From NCBI GenBank assembly GCA_019348515.1, contig JAHWJF010000006.1, forward strand, positions 1-21,301: a DNA stretch of 21,301 bases, written 5' to 3'. This stretch comes from Chloroflexota bacterium (GTDB taxonomy: Bacteria > Chloroflexota > Chloroflexia > Thermomicrobiales > UBA6265). The translations under genes and the position numbers were made by a program. Each line of letters begins with the position of its first letter. Position 1 is the stretch's first letter. Positions 1-7,454 of this stretch are shown piece after piece. Below the pieces are notes generated by a model. That model made no database searches. It had not been told where the DNA came from and worked only from the letters and a program-made list of their open reading frames with translations.

Positions 1-262
1 CGAGCAGACCGCCATCGGCGCTGGTGCCAGAAGTCAGCATTACGGACATGGCAGGCAGCGCGCCCTCCGTGGCGAACGACTCAACCAGATCGGAGCGCAT
101 GCCGGGAGCGGCAAAGAGCAGGACTGATCCTTCACCCGCATCACCTGCAACTGGCGTCGCGTCCTGGACAGCCGCCGCGCTTTGGACTAGCGGGCCGGGC
201 AGGGCCAGCATGGTCGAGAGCACGACGGTGGCAACGAAGGCGCGAATTCGGATCCTGCCCAT
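1..262 (-). CDS. Secreted alkaline-phosphatase-superfamily protein (phosphodiesterase/nucleotide pyrophosphatase type), N-terminus only
   Basis: An open frame begins with ATG at 262 and runs off the left window edge, giving 87 residues. A GGGAGAG ribosome site lies about 7 bases upstream of the ATG. The protein starts with a Sec signal peptide: basic n-region GRIRIRAF, hydrophobic core VATVVLSTMLALPGPLV and an AAA-type cleavage site near residue 30. A short linker is followed by VLLFAAPGMRSDLVESFA at about residues 44-61. This resembles the first strand of type I phosphodiesterase/alkaline phosphatase proteins, where a D-G-M-R-x-D stretch holds the first metal ligand. Here the usual D is replaced by A-P, so the ligand may be absent or the family call wrong. 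The active-site Thr/Ser region lies outside the window. The secreted nature is well supported; the enzyme class is an inference from one short motif. Confidence 0.55.
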   Translation of the reverse strand, partial: MGRIRIRAFVATVVLSTMLALPGPLVQSAAAVQDATPVAGDAGEGSVLLFAAPGMRSDLVESFATEGALPAMSVMLTSGTSADGGLL

Positions 263-345
263 GAGGGGCTCTCCCTGGTAAGAGATTTGCGAAATCGTCC
301 TCGTTAAGTATCGCGGGTTTCGCTCGAGAAGAATCGCACTCGTGT

Positions 346-365
346 AAAAAAGGTCGCGCGCGGCC
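346..365 (-). terminator. Possible weak rho-independent terminator
   Basis: On the minus strand a short GC-rich near-palindrome (GGCCGCGCGCGACC) is followed at once by six T residues. It lies about 80 bases past the stop of the secreted protease. The stem is short and holds a C-A mismatch, so folding would be weak, but T runs are rare in this GC-rich window. Confidence 0.3.
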
Positions 366-442
366 TCACTCGCTCAAGCCGCACCACACCCTGGGTGAGA
401 AAGGTTGGGGCGACGGCTAACGAGAGGTTCCGGCGCAGGAAG

Positions 443-2254
443 TTAGGCCAGCTCGTAGAGCCCGACTTCGTCGAACGAGACCGAGAACGGGACCGTGCCT
501 TCGGAGGCCATCAACGCACCGAAGCTGATGCTGCCTTCATTCCCAATCTCTGGCAGCGACGCGCTAGCGGTGGCCGCAACATCAATCCCATTGACGAGCA
601 AGAGCGGAAACCCGTCGCTGACGCGCAGCTCGACAGTCTCGAGCGGGCGCGAGCTCTCGTCCGTCCCATACGGGTGCGGCCCAGTCCATGTGACGAACCT
701 TGCGCTATCCCGGTCGAACTGAAGCACTTCCCACGTTCGCCGCGTTGGATCGACCGCGAACACCCATTGCCCGCCGGCAGGATCGGTCCGTGTCTCGATC
801 GTCACCATCCCATCGCCGCGGGCCTCGTCGATGCGCAGGACGGCAGCGAAGTCCTCACGAGCTAGCGGATCGTCGGTCGACGAGAGCGGAAAACCGGAGA
901 CAAGACCCGGTTGCGATATATCCAGCCTAAAGACTCCATCGTCATAGGCGCTGGTTGAATCGCCTTCGCTAGTGGCCACGAAACGCTCGGGTCCGTCAAA
1001 ACCATCGACCACAATGGCCCGGCTATACGGGGCGATCCGCGCCAGCGCCATGGTGGCGTCGGGCCGGGAAGGATCGGTCGCGACCGCCCCCGCGAACGCC
1101 GACCGCGCGGACTCCAGCCTTCCCGCTGCCGCCTCCTGTTTGCCGAGGGCGAGATAGGCGTCATAGAGGGACATGCCGATCGCGGGGTCGTCGGGTGCGT
1201 TGCCAAGGGCATCCTGGTAGAAGTTCGCCGCACAGCGCCAGTCGCCCCGTGCGGCGCAGCCCTCCGCCGCGGTAAGGCTGGCCGCGAGGTCGTCGCGGGC
1301 CGGTGATAGGCTCACCGTTGCCCCCGCGCCGATGCCCGCCGCCACCTCGGCGTCGACCGACGCCAAGAGCGGCCGGGCGAGATCGATCGGCCGCAACTGC
1401 GTCAGCGAACCGCCGGTCGGTAGACAGCCGATGTCCTCCGGGCCGACAACGCCGTCGCGGTTGGTGTCCCCAGCCCGGCAGTCGAGCGCCGAGCCCGAGG
1501 TCGGCACGCCGATCAACTCGCCCGCGTCGTTGACCGCGGCACCGCCGGAGTTTCCGCCCGACGTCACAGCATCGGTATTGATCCAGGCCGTGCCGTCGAT
1601 CCCTTCCTCGAAGAGGAATCCGCTGACGATGCCGAGTGTATAGGTCAGCGAGCCACTGCCGATGGCGGGGAACCCAAAGACGTGGACAGGCTCACCGAGA
1701 TTCACGGCGTCTGAGCTGCCCAGTGGCAGCGCGGCAAGGCCCATCGATTCCATATCGAGCGCGGCCCCTCTCACGTCTGCCTCGATCCGCAAGACGGCCA
1801 GGTCGAGGTCGGCATCCTCCGCCACGACACGAGCGACGTAGCGCGGGTTCGGTAACTGGCGCCCGTTCGAGACGGCCACCATGAACCGCTCGGCATCGAC
1901 CTGAAGGTCAGCGCTCTTGCCCTCGGCCGCGAGTTGCGTTTCGAGCTCGGTCAGCTTTTCGTCAACACCAGTCGGTGTGATGAGATGCTGGTTGGTGAGA
2001 ATCAGCCCATCCGGAGAGACAACCGTCCCAGTGCCAACCGCATACCAGATCACCTGCTCCTCGCCGTCGACGACACCGCGCACGATGATCGAGAGTTGAA
2101 CGACCGCATCGATGGCACGCCCGATGATCGTCGGATCGGCCTGTGCCCGAACTGGCGCGCCCAGGACCGCTGTAACGAGGAAAACCCCCGCGAGAATCGC
2201 CACGACGGCGCGGACTCCGGTCTTTCCGCTTGTCGCCATCCCTGCCATCCGCAT
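443..2254 (-). CDS. Secreted trypsin-like serine protease with calcium-loop insert, TPR-like segment and C-terminal beta-sandwich
   Basis: The 603-aa product is an exported S1/DegP-like protease. With the start at 2254, residues 1-39 form a Sec signal peptide (core AVVAILAGVFLVTAVL, cleavage after AQA). The triad is visible: His90 in LTNQH, Asp151 in DLDLAVLR and Ser236 in GGNSGGA. An EF-hand/dockerin-like loop DTNRDGVVGPED (263-274), flanked by Cys259 and Cys277, sits just after the catalytic serine. Residues about 325-405 look like TPR helices (GDWRCAANFYQDAL, GRLESARSAFAGAV). Residues about 417-603 resemble LamG/DUF1080-type concanavalin folds (VVDGFDG start). The frame stays open upstream to a TTG at 2467, and ATGs at 2419, 2266, 2248 and 2239 are alternatives. 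I chose 2254 because AGGATGG precedes it and it places the signal peptide at the N-terminus. There is no PDZ domain, unlike DegP. Substrates are unknown. Confidence 0.85.
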   Translation of the reverse strand: MRMAGMATSGKTGVRAVVAILAGVFLVTAVLGAPVRAQADPTIIGRAIDAVVQLSIIVRGVVDGEEQVIWYAVGTGTVVSPDGLILTNQHLITPTGVDEKLTELETQLAAEGKSADLQVDAERFMVAVSNGRQLPNPRYVARVVAEDADLDLAVLRIEADVRGAALDMESMGLAALPLGSSDAVNLGEPVHVFGFPAIGSGSLTYTLGIVSGFLFEEGIDGTAWINTDAVTSGGNSGGAAVNDAGELIGVPTSGSALDCRAGDTNRDGVVGPEDIGCLPTGGSLTQLRPIDLARPLLASVDAEVAAGIGAGATVSLSPARDDLAASLTAAEGCAARGDWRCAANFYQDALGNAPDDPAIGMSLYDAYLALGKQEAAAGRLESARSAFAGAVATDPSRPDATMALARIAPYSRAIVVDGFDGPERFVATSEGDSTSAYDDGVFRLDISQPGLVSGFPLSSTDDPLAREDFAAVLRIDEARGDGMVTIETRTDPAGGQWVFAVDPTRRTWEVLQFDRDSARFVTWTGPHPYGTDESSRPLETVELRVSDGFPLLLVNGIDVAATASASLPEIGNEGSISFGALMASEGTVPFSVSFDEVGLYELA

Positions 2255-2535
2255 TGCATCCGCCATCCTGCGGACGTACCACCGCGTATGAAAGGGAACG
2301 CCTGAGGCGAGCAACGCGTATCGCAGCGCATGAGAGACTGCCCCTGAATCAATGGGCTTGCGCTTCTCGGCAGAGGGCTCTACGGTCTTTCTGAGCCGGG
2401 TCCGGGATTCCTGTTCCATCGTTCTGGTCCTGAGAGCCAACCGTGGATCGGGGTAAGCCCGTATCAATCTGCGTCGGGCCCGCCTGAACTCGATTGCCGC
2501 CTACGTTACGCAACAGCACGACGTTGGAGATCTTC
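2255..2535. other. Divergent region between protease and DsbA genes
   Basis: These 281 bases separate two divergent genes. On the minus strand the protease frame remains open to 2467, so part of this could be an N-terminal extension of the protease: ATG at 2419 with AGGACC upstream. No convincing -35/-10 pair, RNA gene or repeat was seen. Confidence 0.4.
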
Positions 2536-3186
2536 GTGAACATCGACGTCTACCACGATATTCCCTGCCCCTGGTGTCGCATCGGCAAGGCGAACCTGGA
2601 GACCGCTCTACAGCAGTGGGACGGCGAGCCGGTAATGGTCACCTGGCGGCCGTTCCTGCTGGACCAGGACGTGCCCACCGCGGGAACTCCGCTGCGCGAT
2701 TTCTACCGCATCAAGTTCGGCGCGGAGAACGTCGAGCCGATGTTCGAACGCATGCGAGCCGCCGGCCACCGCGCTGGGGTGGCGTTCGACTTTGAAGACG
2801 CAATCCGCGCCCCCTCGGTTGATGCTCACCGGCTGATCTGGCTGGTGCCAGATGAGGCGCGGACGTCGATCGTCGACGGCTTGCAGCGCGCCTATTTTAA
2901 CCAAGGGAAGAACGTCGGCGATTTGGATACCCTCGCCGACGTTGCCGCGGCCGCCGGTCTGGACCGCGAGGAGATGCTAGCGCGTTTACAAAGCGGCGAA
3001 GGATCGGCCGAAACCGCTGAAGCCATCGAAAACGCCTATCGCGTCGGGGTTACTGGGGTGCCGTTCTTCGTCTTCGACGATCGCTATGCGCTCTCTGGGG
3101 CGCAGCCACCGGAGATGATACTGGCGGCAATCCGGCAGACCGTGCGGGACCGCACAACCCCGGAACGTCAACGAGACGAACGGTAA
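2536..3186 (+). CDS. DsbA-family thiol oxidoreductase, FrnE type
   Basis: The 216-aa product is a cytoplasmic thioredoxin-fold protein of the DsbA/FrnE (2-hydroxychromene-2-carboxylate isomerase-like) family. The active site C-P-W-C is at residues 11-14 after strand VNIDVYHD. A helical insertion fills the middle, and the cis-proline loop T-G-V-P (173-176) precedes strand FFVFDDRYALSGAQ, as expected for the fold. I chose the GTG start at 2536 because GGAG lies 7 bases upstream and family members begin two or three residues before this first strand; an ATG at 2494 is a weaker option. There is no signal peptide, so it is probably a cytosolic disulfide or polyketide-type redox enzyme; the substrate is unknown. 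The next gene starts 15 bases after its stop, so the two probably form an operon. Confidence 0.88.
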   Translation: MNIDVYHDIPCPWCRIGKANLETALQQWDGEPVMVTWRPFLLDQDVPTAGTPLRDFYRIKFGAENVEPMFERMRAAGHRAGVAFDFEDAIRAPSVDAHRLIWLVPDEARTSIVDGLQRAYFNQGKNVGDLDTLADVAAAAGLDREEMLARLQSGEGSAETAEAIENAYRVGVTGVPFFVFDDRYALSGAQPPEMILAAIRQTVRDRTTPERQRDER

Positions 3187-3201
3187 GGAAAGGATGTCTT
3201 T

Positions 3202-3987
3202 GTGCCGGATGTGAAGGTCGGTGTTCAGATCCCTCCTCAGCACGCGACGATGTCGAAACTGCGCGATGTCTGGTGCCACGCGGAAGACCTCGGCGTCGAT
3301 TCGCTCTGGACCTGGGATCATTTCTTTCCCCTCTACGGCGACCCGAACGGTGCTCACTTCGAGGGATGGACACTCCTCGCCGCTATGGCGGAATCGACGG
3401 ATCGGGCCACGATTGGGCCAATGGTCGCCTGCAATTCGTACCGCAACCCAAACCTGACCGCGGACATGGCGCGCACCATCGATCACATCTCGGGTGGGCG
3501 CTTCATCCTCGGCATCGGGAGTGGCTGGAAGGAGCGTGATTATGACGAGTACGGGTACGACTTCAAAGACTCCCCCGCCCGCCTCCGGGACCTGGCCTCG
3601 GCGTTACCGGTCATTGAAGAGCGGTTGGGTCGGCTCAATCCGGGTCCCGTGAACGGTCATCTCCCACTCCTGATCGGGGGTAGCGGTGAGAAAGTGACCC
3701 TCCGGCTGGTGGCCCAGCACGCCGATATCTGGAATGGCTTCGGATTGCCTGAAGAAGCCGGCCGCCTGAGCGGCGTGCTTGACGAGTGGTGCGCCAAGGT
3801 CGGCCGCGACCCGGCGACCATCGAGCGCTCGATCCTGTTCAGCGAGACTAGCCGCGCCGCGCTCGGCGACGAGTACCTGCGGAACGGCATCACCCACTTG
3901 ATCGTGCAGATCGGCACTCCCGACTTCGATTTCGCGCCCGTGCGGCAGCTACTTTCCTGGCGAGACAGCGTGCGCGCCGCACGGTGA
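3202..3987 (+). CDS. LLM-class (luciferase-like) F420-dependent oxidoreductase
   Basis: The 261-aa product has the bacterial luciferase-like TIM-barrel pattern. It starts with strand VKVGVQIPP, then LGVDSLWTWDHFFPL (31-44), TIGPMVACNSYRNPNLTADMARTIDHISGGRFILGIGSGW (70-109, cofactor-binding region) and LLIGGSGEK (156-164), which binds the cofactor phosphate in the family. The GYDF segment and short length fit the small F420-dependent subfamily (TIGR03560-like, from memory). The start is GTG at 3202, with AAGGAAAGGA about 7 bases upstream. It sits 15 bases after the FrnE-type gene, so the two are probably co-transcribed. F420 rather than FMN is inferred from the family. The substrate cannot be read from the sequence. 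Confidence 0.88.
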   Translation: MPDVKVGVQIPPQHATMSKLRDVWCHAEDLGVDSLWTWDHFFPLYGDPNGAHFEGWTLLAAMAESTDRATIGPMVACNSYRNPNLTADMARTIDHISGGRFILGIGSGWKERDYDEYGYDFKDSPARLRDLASALPVIEERLGRLNPGPVNGHLPLLIGGSGEKVTLRLVAQHADIWNGFGLPEEAGRLSGVLDEWCAKVGRDPATIERSILFSETSRAALGDEYLRNGITHLIVQIGTPDFDFAPVRQLLSWRDSVRAAR

Positions 3988-4015
3988 CTCTTCGCCCAGC
4001 TTGAGCGCGGTGCTG

Positions 4016-4651
4016 TCACGTGGCGGAGGGGCGGGGCTCGTCCACCACGGCCCACGAGGGCGACGGCATGTGGATGAGAATGAGTCCCATCAACGCAAGC
4101 ACTGAGTTCTGAAACGCGGGCTGAAGACCGTTCCAACTCTCGGAACGCCACATCTGAAACCACTCGCCGCCGATAGTGATGAAGCCTCCCATGAAGAGGA
4201 TGACGAGCATGACGAGGCCAATCGACGCCATGCGCCGCGGCGCTTTGAACGTCCGTGAGCTCCAGGAGGTTATCCAGAGGACCGTGGCGTAGAACAGGAC
4301 CAGCGCCGCGGCCGACTCCCAGAGGATGATGCCAATGTATGCCGCGGTCTGCACCCCGCTTGCGGTAATGGCCCGCCACATCACGTCCGGGTCAAGCGAT
4401 GTTCCCGGCTCCGCCCCAAAATTGGTCGTATCCATCGCGAGCACATACCGCACGAACTCGAGGTTGGTCCCAAAATCGGAGATGTTGCCGAAAGCCACGA
4501 GCAGAATATAGAGACCGTTGATCGCGGTTATGGCGGCGCACGCGAACGGCAGACTTCCAAGTGCTGGTGGTCCGCTTTCTGCAACTCGAGCGGGTCGGGC
4601 GGCTTCCACGGAGACCTCTGCAGCCGATGTTGGTGTCGATGCCGAAGCCAT
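4016..4651 (-). CDS. DUF2165-family small integral membrane protein
   Basis: The 211-aa product has a short Ala/Pro-rich cytoplasmic N-terminus and four predicted membrane helices at about 31-54, 98-125, 139-160 and 178-195. Family hallmarks are visible: LLVAFGNISDFGTNLEFVRY, then LAMDTT, GGFITIGGEWFQMWRSESWNG, and AFQNS before the last helix. DUF2165 has no assigned biochemical function that I know of. The ATG at 4651 is chosen because AAAGGA precedes it by about 11 bases and the family starts close to the first helix; the frame is open further, to 4714. It converges with the LLM gene, with 28 bases between stops, and diverges from the helicase gene. Confidence 0.85.
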   Translation of the reverse strand: MASASTPTSAAEVSVEAARPARVAESGPPALGSLPFACAAITAINGLYILLVAFGNISDFGTNLEFVRYVLAMDTTNFGAEPGTSLDPDVMWRAITASGVQTAAYIGIILWESAAALVLFYATVLWITSWSSRTFKAPRRMASIGLVMLVILFMGGFITIGGEWFQMWRSESWNGLQPAFQNSVLALMGLILIHMPSPSWAVVDEPRPSAT

Positions 4652-4879
4652 GATTAGTCGATTCCTTTCCCCCTCGCGTGCGGGACACAAGAGCGAGGTA
4701 GACTTTTCCATCAAGCATCGCGATGGCGTCGTACCGGGTCACTCCGAGTCCGACGACGGTCTCCCGCACGCGGCAGAACTCCATTCAGAGTAGAGTTTAG
4801 GAATTGAGACCACCTTGGCGCGTGCGCTTTCAGGGCGGTTGTCCTCGACGCCTCGCGCGTTTGCAATCAGGAGCCCCAC

Positions 4880-6757
4880 ATGACTGACCTAACTGCGATC
4901 GACCCCGCTGCCGATGCGGCAGACAACCCAGACGGTGCGCCCTCTCCAGAAGCCGTCGGTGATGACGGACCAACGTTTGAACAGCTGGGACTCAGCCCTG
5001 CGCTCTTGAAGTCGATCAAGGACGTCGGGTACGAAGCTCCCACGCCCATCCAGATCGAGGTTCTCCCGACGCTCCTCGCCGGCCGAGACGTCATTGCCCA
5101 GGCGCAGACCGGCTCCGGCAAGACGGCCGCGTTTGGCTTGCCGATCATCGAGGCCATCGATCCCAAGCAGCGCTCAGTGCAGGCGTTGATCCTGGCGCCC
5201 ACGCGCGAACTGGCAATCCAGGTTGCGGAGGCGCTCCACAAGTACGGCCGCCACAAGGACGTCGAGACGTTACCCATTTATGGCGGCCAGCCCTATGAGC
5301 GGCAGTTCCGCGGTCTCCAGCGCGGAGTGCAGATCGTCGTCGGCACGCCAGGGCGAGTCATGGATCACATGCGCTGTGGCACGCTGACCTTGGACAACAT
5401 CCGCTTCTTCATTCTAGACGAGGCAGACGAGATGCTCGACATGGGGTTCATCGAGGACATCGAGTGGATCCTCGAGCAGGCTCCGTCAGAACGGCAAATG
5501 GCGCTGTTCTCGGCCACCATGCCGCCCCGGATCGCCGCCTTGGCCTCGCGGTACATGCACGACGCGCAACGGATCACGGTCGCTGGGAAAGAGATGACGG
5601 TGCCGCAGGTCCGGCAGTCGTCGTACGAGGTGCCTCGCGCCCGCAGAGTCGACGCCCTGACGCGCATTCTTGATGCAGAGACCCCGCAGTCGGCAATGAT
5701 CTTCTGTCGCACCAAGGCCGGCGTAGACGAGCTGGGCGAGGCGCTCATGGCTCGTGGCTACGGGGTAGAGACGATCCACGGCGACCTTTCTCAGGCGCAA
5801 CGCGACCGGGTCATGCGGCGTTTCCGGAGCGGCCAGGCCGAAGTGCTGATCGCCACCGACGTCGCCGCGCGAGGCCTCGACATCCCCGATGTCTCGCACG
5901 TCATCAATTACGACATTCCGGAGAGCGCCGAGGCCTACGTCCACCGCATCGGACGTACCGGGCGCGCCGGGCGCGCCGGCGAGGCGATTACGCTCATCAC
6001 GCCGCGGGAGGTGCGCTGGCTGCGCCAGATCGAGCGCACCACGCGCGCCCGCATCGAGCCGCGCCGACTGCCGACGCTGGCCGACGTCGCCGAGCGTCGC
6101 CGTGACGCGCTTAAGCAACAAGTCCGCGCCGTTCTCGACGCTCAGGACGACGGCTACGCGGGATACCTCGACACCATCAATGACCTTGCCGACGAGCACG
6201 ACGCCGCCGAGATCGCCGCGGCCATCCTCAAGCTTTACGCGGAGGAGACCGGCCGCACGACCACACCCGAGCAACAAGAGAATGACATCGCCACGTTCGC
6301 CGCCGTGGCGCCGCCCGCCCGCGGCCCGCGAGGCGAGGCCGGGATGGTGCGTTTGTTCATCAACGTTGGCCGCAATCAGGGTGCGCGCCCTCAAGATTTT
6401 GTCGGCGCCATCGCCAACGAGGCCGGAATCCCGGGACGCGCCATCGGCGCTATCGACATTTTCGACGACTACACCTTCGTCGATATCCCGCGCGAGTTCG
6501 TCGATCGTGTCCTGGCGGCGATGCGCGGCGCCAAGATCAAGGGACGGCCAGTCAACGCCGAGGTCGCGCGGCTGGACGGCGTTCCTGGCCCTCGCGATCG
6601 CGGTGGGAGGCCTCCAGGTCAATCAGGCAGGCCGCCATTCGTCGGAGGCGGGCGGGTCAATAGGGACGGCGATGGCCGGCCTCCTCGCCGCTTCGAGCGC
6701 TCAGACCGTCGGGAGCGGGGCGGCTCGCCGCGCTTCCGGACACGCCGCGACGACTAG
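4880..6757 (+). CDS. deaD: DEAD-box ATP-dependent RNA helicase with DbpA-type RNA-binding domain and RGG-like tail
   Basis: The 625-aa protein unwinds RNA using ATP, probably in cold adaptation, ribosome assembly or mRNA decay (CsdA/DeaD-like). All motifs are present: Q motif GYEAPTPIQ (50-58), Walker A AQTGSGKT (75-82), PTRELA (107-112), TPGR (156-159), DEAD (180-183), SAT (211-213), ATDVAARGLD (325-334) and HRIGRTGRAGRAG (355-367). A helical linker (about 380-470) leads to a DbpA-like RRM fold (about 488-565; MVRLFINVGRNQG and AIDIFDDYTFVDIP). The last 60 residues are a Gly/Arg-rich disordered tail with RGG boxes. The N-terminal 30 residues are acidic and disordered. AGGAG lies 6 bases before the ATG. 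The stop is TAG. The gene is probably monocistronic, since its neighbours are on the other strand. Confidence 0.95.
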   Translation: MTDLTAIDPAADAADNPDGAPSPEAVGDDGPTFEQLGLSPALLKSIKDVGYEAPTPIQIEVLPTLLAGRDVIAQAQTGSGKTAAFGLPIIEAIDPKQRSVQALILAPTRELAIQVAEALHKYGRHKDVETLPIYGGQPYERQFRGLQRGVQIVVGTPGRVMDHMRCGTLTLDNIRFFILDEADEMLDMGFIEDIEWILEQAPSERQMALFSATMPPRIAALASRYMHDAQRITVAGKEMTVPQVRQSSYEVPRARRVDALTRILDAETPQSAMIFCRTKAGVDELGEALMARGYGVETIHGDLSQAQRDRVMRRFRSGQAEVLIATDVAARGLDIPDVSHVINYDIPESAEAYVHRIGRTGRAGRAGEAITLITPREVRWLRQIERTTRARIEPRRLPTLADVAERRRDALKQQVRAVLDAQDDGYAGYLDTINDLADEHDAAEIAAAILKLYAEETGRTTTPEQQENDIATFAAVAPPARGPRGEAGMVRLFINVGRNQGARPQDFVGAIANEAGIPGRAIGAIDIFDDYTFVDIPREFVDRVLAAMRGAKIKGRPVNAEVARLDGVPGPRDRGGRPPGQSGRPPFVGGGRVNRDGDGRPPRRFERSDRRERGGSPRFRTRRDD

Positions 6758-6841
6758 TATGGAGCTCCAGCGGCCACCTATATATGGGCTCGGCGCCGCT
6801 CGGGCCACGAAGGAGGACACGGCTTTGCTCGGGCCGATAAT

Positions 6842-7360
6842 TCACTGGCAGGCCCATTCATTCTTGCGCCCCTCTTTCCACATCCACGCGGTTGCCAGGG
6901 CCTGCGCTTCGGGATCGTAGATATCGCGGTCGCCATAGGGCGTCGTGTTCCACGTTGATTTGAGGAATTGGAAGAGCCCGTAATACGGCCCACTGCGATT
7001 CACCGCGCAGGGATCGAGCGCCGATTCGCAGCGGGCCACGCGGATCATCGCGTTCTCTGACTGACCGAATTTCTTGGCCGCGTGGCCGATGAAGTCGAGG
7101 ATCTCCTGCTCGCTGTGGCGGACGGTGCATCCCCCATCCGACGCGTCCTTGTTCCTGGACCTGTCCTTTTTCTTGTTCTTGGATTTGTTCTTTTTCTTGT
7201 TCTTGTCTCGAAAGTTCCTAGTTCGCTTTCGGGAGAGGATCTCACCGGCTGAGACCGCGCCAGCCGCAGTCGCGAAAAGGACGCCAAAAGCAACACGGCG
7301 CGAGCGCACGGCAGTCAGCGCTCGCGAAGCAGCGTCAAGAATCTCAGGAGGCATGCCCAT
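6842..7360 (-). CDS. Small secreted or membrane-anchored transglycosylase-like protein with lysine-rich linker
   Basis: The 172-aa product has a hydrophobic segment at 22-40 (RRVAFGVLFATAAGAVSAG; signal peptide or anchor). A highly charged Lys/Asn linker follows (45-72, repeats of KNKKK), then a C-terminal SLT/Rpf-like lysozyme-fold domain (about 80-172). In that domain RVARCESALDPCAV carries the expected catalytic Glu112. GPYYGLFQFLKSTWNTTPY matches the G-x-x-Q-F/T-W motif of transglycosylases, and EAQALATAWMW the following helix. Cys78, 111, 118 and 171 could form disulfides. It probably cleaves peptidoglycan glycan strands outside the membrane, the basic linker binding anionic wall polymers (inference). 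GAGAGAGGGG lies just upstream; the ATG at 7354 is spaced even better from it. It lies on the same strand 94 bases downstream of RNase J. Confidence 0.82.
   Translation of the reverse strand: MGMPPEILDAASRALTAVRSRRVAFGVLFATAAGAVSAGEILSRKRTRNFRDKNKKKNKSKNKKKDRSRNKDASDGGCTVRHSEQEILDFIGHAAKKFGQSENAMIRVARCESALDPCAVNRSGPYYGLFQFLKSTWNTTPYGDRDIYDPEAQALATAWMWKEGRKNEWACQ
7166..7204. repeat. 15-bp perfect direct repeat, 24-bp period, in the lysine linker
   Basis: CTTTTTCTTGTTCTT occurs at 7166-7180 and again at 7190-7204. On the coding strand this gives eight-residue units KNKKKNKS and KNKKKDRS, followed by a partial third unit RNKDASDG. The stretch is AT-rich compared with its surroundings. Confidence 0.8.
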
Positions 7361-7376
7361 CCCCTCTCTCGCGTAC

Positions 7377-7400
7377 TGACTCAGCTCGATGGAAGAGTCA
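7377..7400. promoter_or_regulatory. Inverted repeat TGACTC-N12-GAGTCA, possible operator
   Basis: A perfect 6-bp inverted repeat with 12-base spacing lies 17 bases upstream of the transglycosylase-like gene, within its presumed 5' leader. The half-site spacing suits a dimeric regulator, but a pair of 6-mers can arise by chance. Confidence 0.25.
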
Positions 7401-7434
7401 GCGCGTTGGCGGGTCGTTTACGGGGCACGACCTC

Positions 7435-7440
7435 AGTATA
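7435..7440 (-). promoter_or_regulatory. Candidate -10 box (TATACT) for the transglycosylase-like gene
   Basis: On the minus strand TATACT lies in the 94-base gap after the RNase J stop, about 75 bases before the downstream start codon. No good -35 hexamer sits at 16-18 bases. It would give the gene its own promoter rather than readthrough from RNase J. Confidence 0.25.
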
Positions 7441-7454
7441 CCGTTGGTCGCCAA

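Noticed and set aside
5486..6622. Long open frame of 378 codons opposite the RNA helicase
   Set aside because: It is the antisense shadow of a gene with complete DEAD-box motifs; its product is Arg/Asp/Val-rich without recognisable domains, as expected from GC-rich codon bias.
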